Source: Planctomycetaceae bacterium (GTDB taxonomy: Bacteria > Planctomycetota > Planctomycetia > Planctomycetales > Planctomycetaceae). From it: a stretch of 6,122 nt of DNA. The translations under genes were made by a program, and so were the position numbers. Below the pieces are notes generated by a model. That model did not search any database, was not told the DNA's origin, and saw only the letters and a program-made list of their open reading frames with translations. Below are positions 5,945 through 6,122 of this stretch, in pieces. The stretch is taken from contig DOCI01000087.1 of the NCBI GenBank assembly GCA_003503535.1, positions 1-6,122 on the forward strand. The letters are read 5' to 3'. How positions within the stretch are numbered: the first letter of the stretch is position 1; every line of letters starts with the position of its first letter.

Positions 5945-6122
5945 AATGATTTCCAATTGGTGTGGTGAAGTTTTGTGTTGTTTCTGTTTTCGGAAGGAGC
6001 GCTGAAGAAATTGTGGTGAGGGTTGCAGAGGTATTAACCACAAGAGTAATCTGCTTAGCGATAGACCGCAAATGAAACTCTATCCGGAATCGAATGCTCA
6101 ATCAGATTCTACAGACTCTATG
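5945..6122. other. Upstream region of the dipeptidase gene
   Basis: This 178-bp stretch has only short shadow frames and is expected to hold the minus-strand dipeptidase promoter. The best minus-strand pair I could find is TTGCGG (about 6067-6072) with TACTCT 17 bases on, each matching the sigma-70 consensus at only three of six positions, so I do not call it. An ATG occupies the last three bases on the plus strand, without a clear Shine-Dalgarno before it, and may or may not begin another gene. Confidence 0.5.

Noticed and set aside
5945..6043. 33-residue N-terminal extension of the dipeptidase from an ATG at 6043
   Set aside because: The extension has no family resemblance or signal-peptide character, and lacks a Shine-Dalgarno; the ATG at 5944 has GGAAA at good spacing.
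5847..6101. 84-codon minus-strand frame overlapping the dipeptidase start
   Set aside because: It lies in another frame over the conserved N-terminus of the dipeptidase, has no ribosome binding site, and its peptide looks random.

Overview
The window looks like chromosomal DNA of a planctomycete, probably a Gimesia/Rubinisphaera-type member of the Planctomycetales. This is inferred from moderate GC (upper 40s by eye, not computed), stand-alone signalling proteins, a RidA / D-threonine-aldolase-family / M19 dipeptidase gene set, and a long AT-rich spacer with sequence resembling intergenic repeats known from such genomes. No marker gene fixes the taxon. No RNA gene, CRISPR array, transposase or phage gene was seen.

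Left part (1-2457): two signal-transduction genes face each other. The 3' part of a sensor histidine kinase (1-639, +), with its ATP-binding domain only, converges across about 60 bp on a 585-aa GAF-like/HD-GYP protein (700-2457, -). The HD-GYP motif is complete, so the protein is a predicted active cyclic-di-GMP phosphodiesterase. A hairpin sits midway between the two stop codons.

Middle (2458-3342): 885 bp of spacer between the divergent HD-GYP and RidA genes. It holds no convincing gene. It does contain a 10-bp palindrome, a T8 run preceded by weak hairpins, short direct and inverted repeats, and two segments resembling the CCACGGATGG / CCACGAAGG-CACAAAG intergenic repeats.

Right part (3343-5944): a probable two-gene operon, RidA family protein then a D-threonine aldolase / D-serine dehydratase family PLP enzyme (22 bp apart, each with a good Shine-Dalgarno sequence). 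It is met tail-to-tail, with a 6-bp overlap, by an M19 dipeptidase on the minus strand. Taken together these suggest D-amino-acid use: the dipeptidase could free D-residues from L,D-dipeptides, the PLP enzyme could deaminate or cleave the beta-hydroxy D-amino acid, and RidA could hydrolyse the reactive enamine/imine released by a dehydratase. A His-x-Cys metal site in the PLP enzyme (rather than His-x-Asp) and the RidA partner both point to dehydratase over aldolase. This is inference from sequence, not shown activity. The last 178 bp (5945-6122) hold only the upstream region of the dipeptidase gene.
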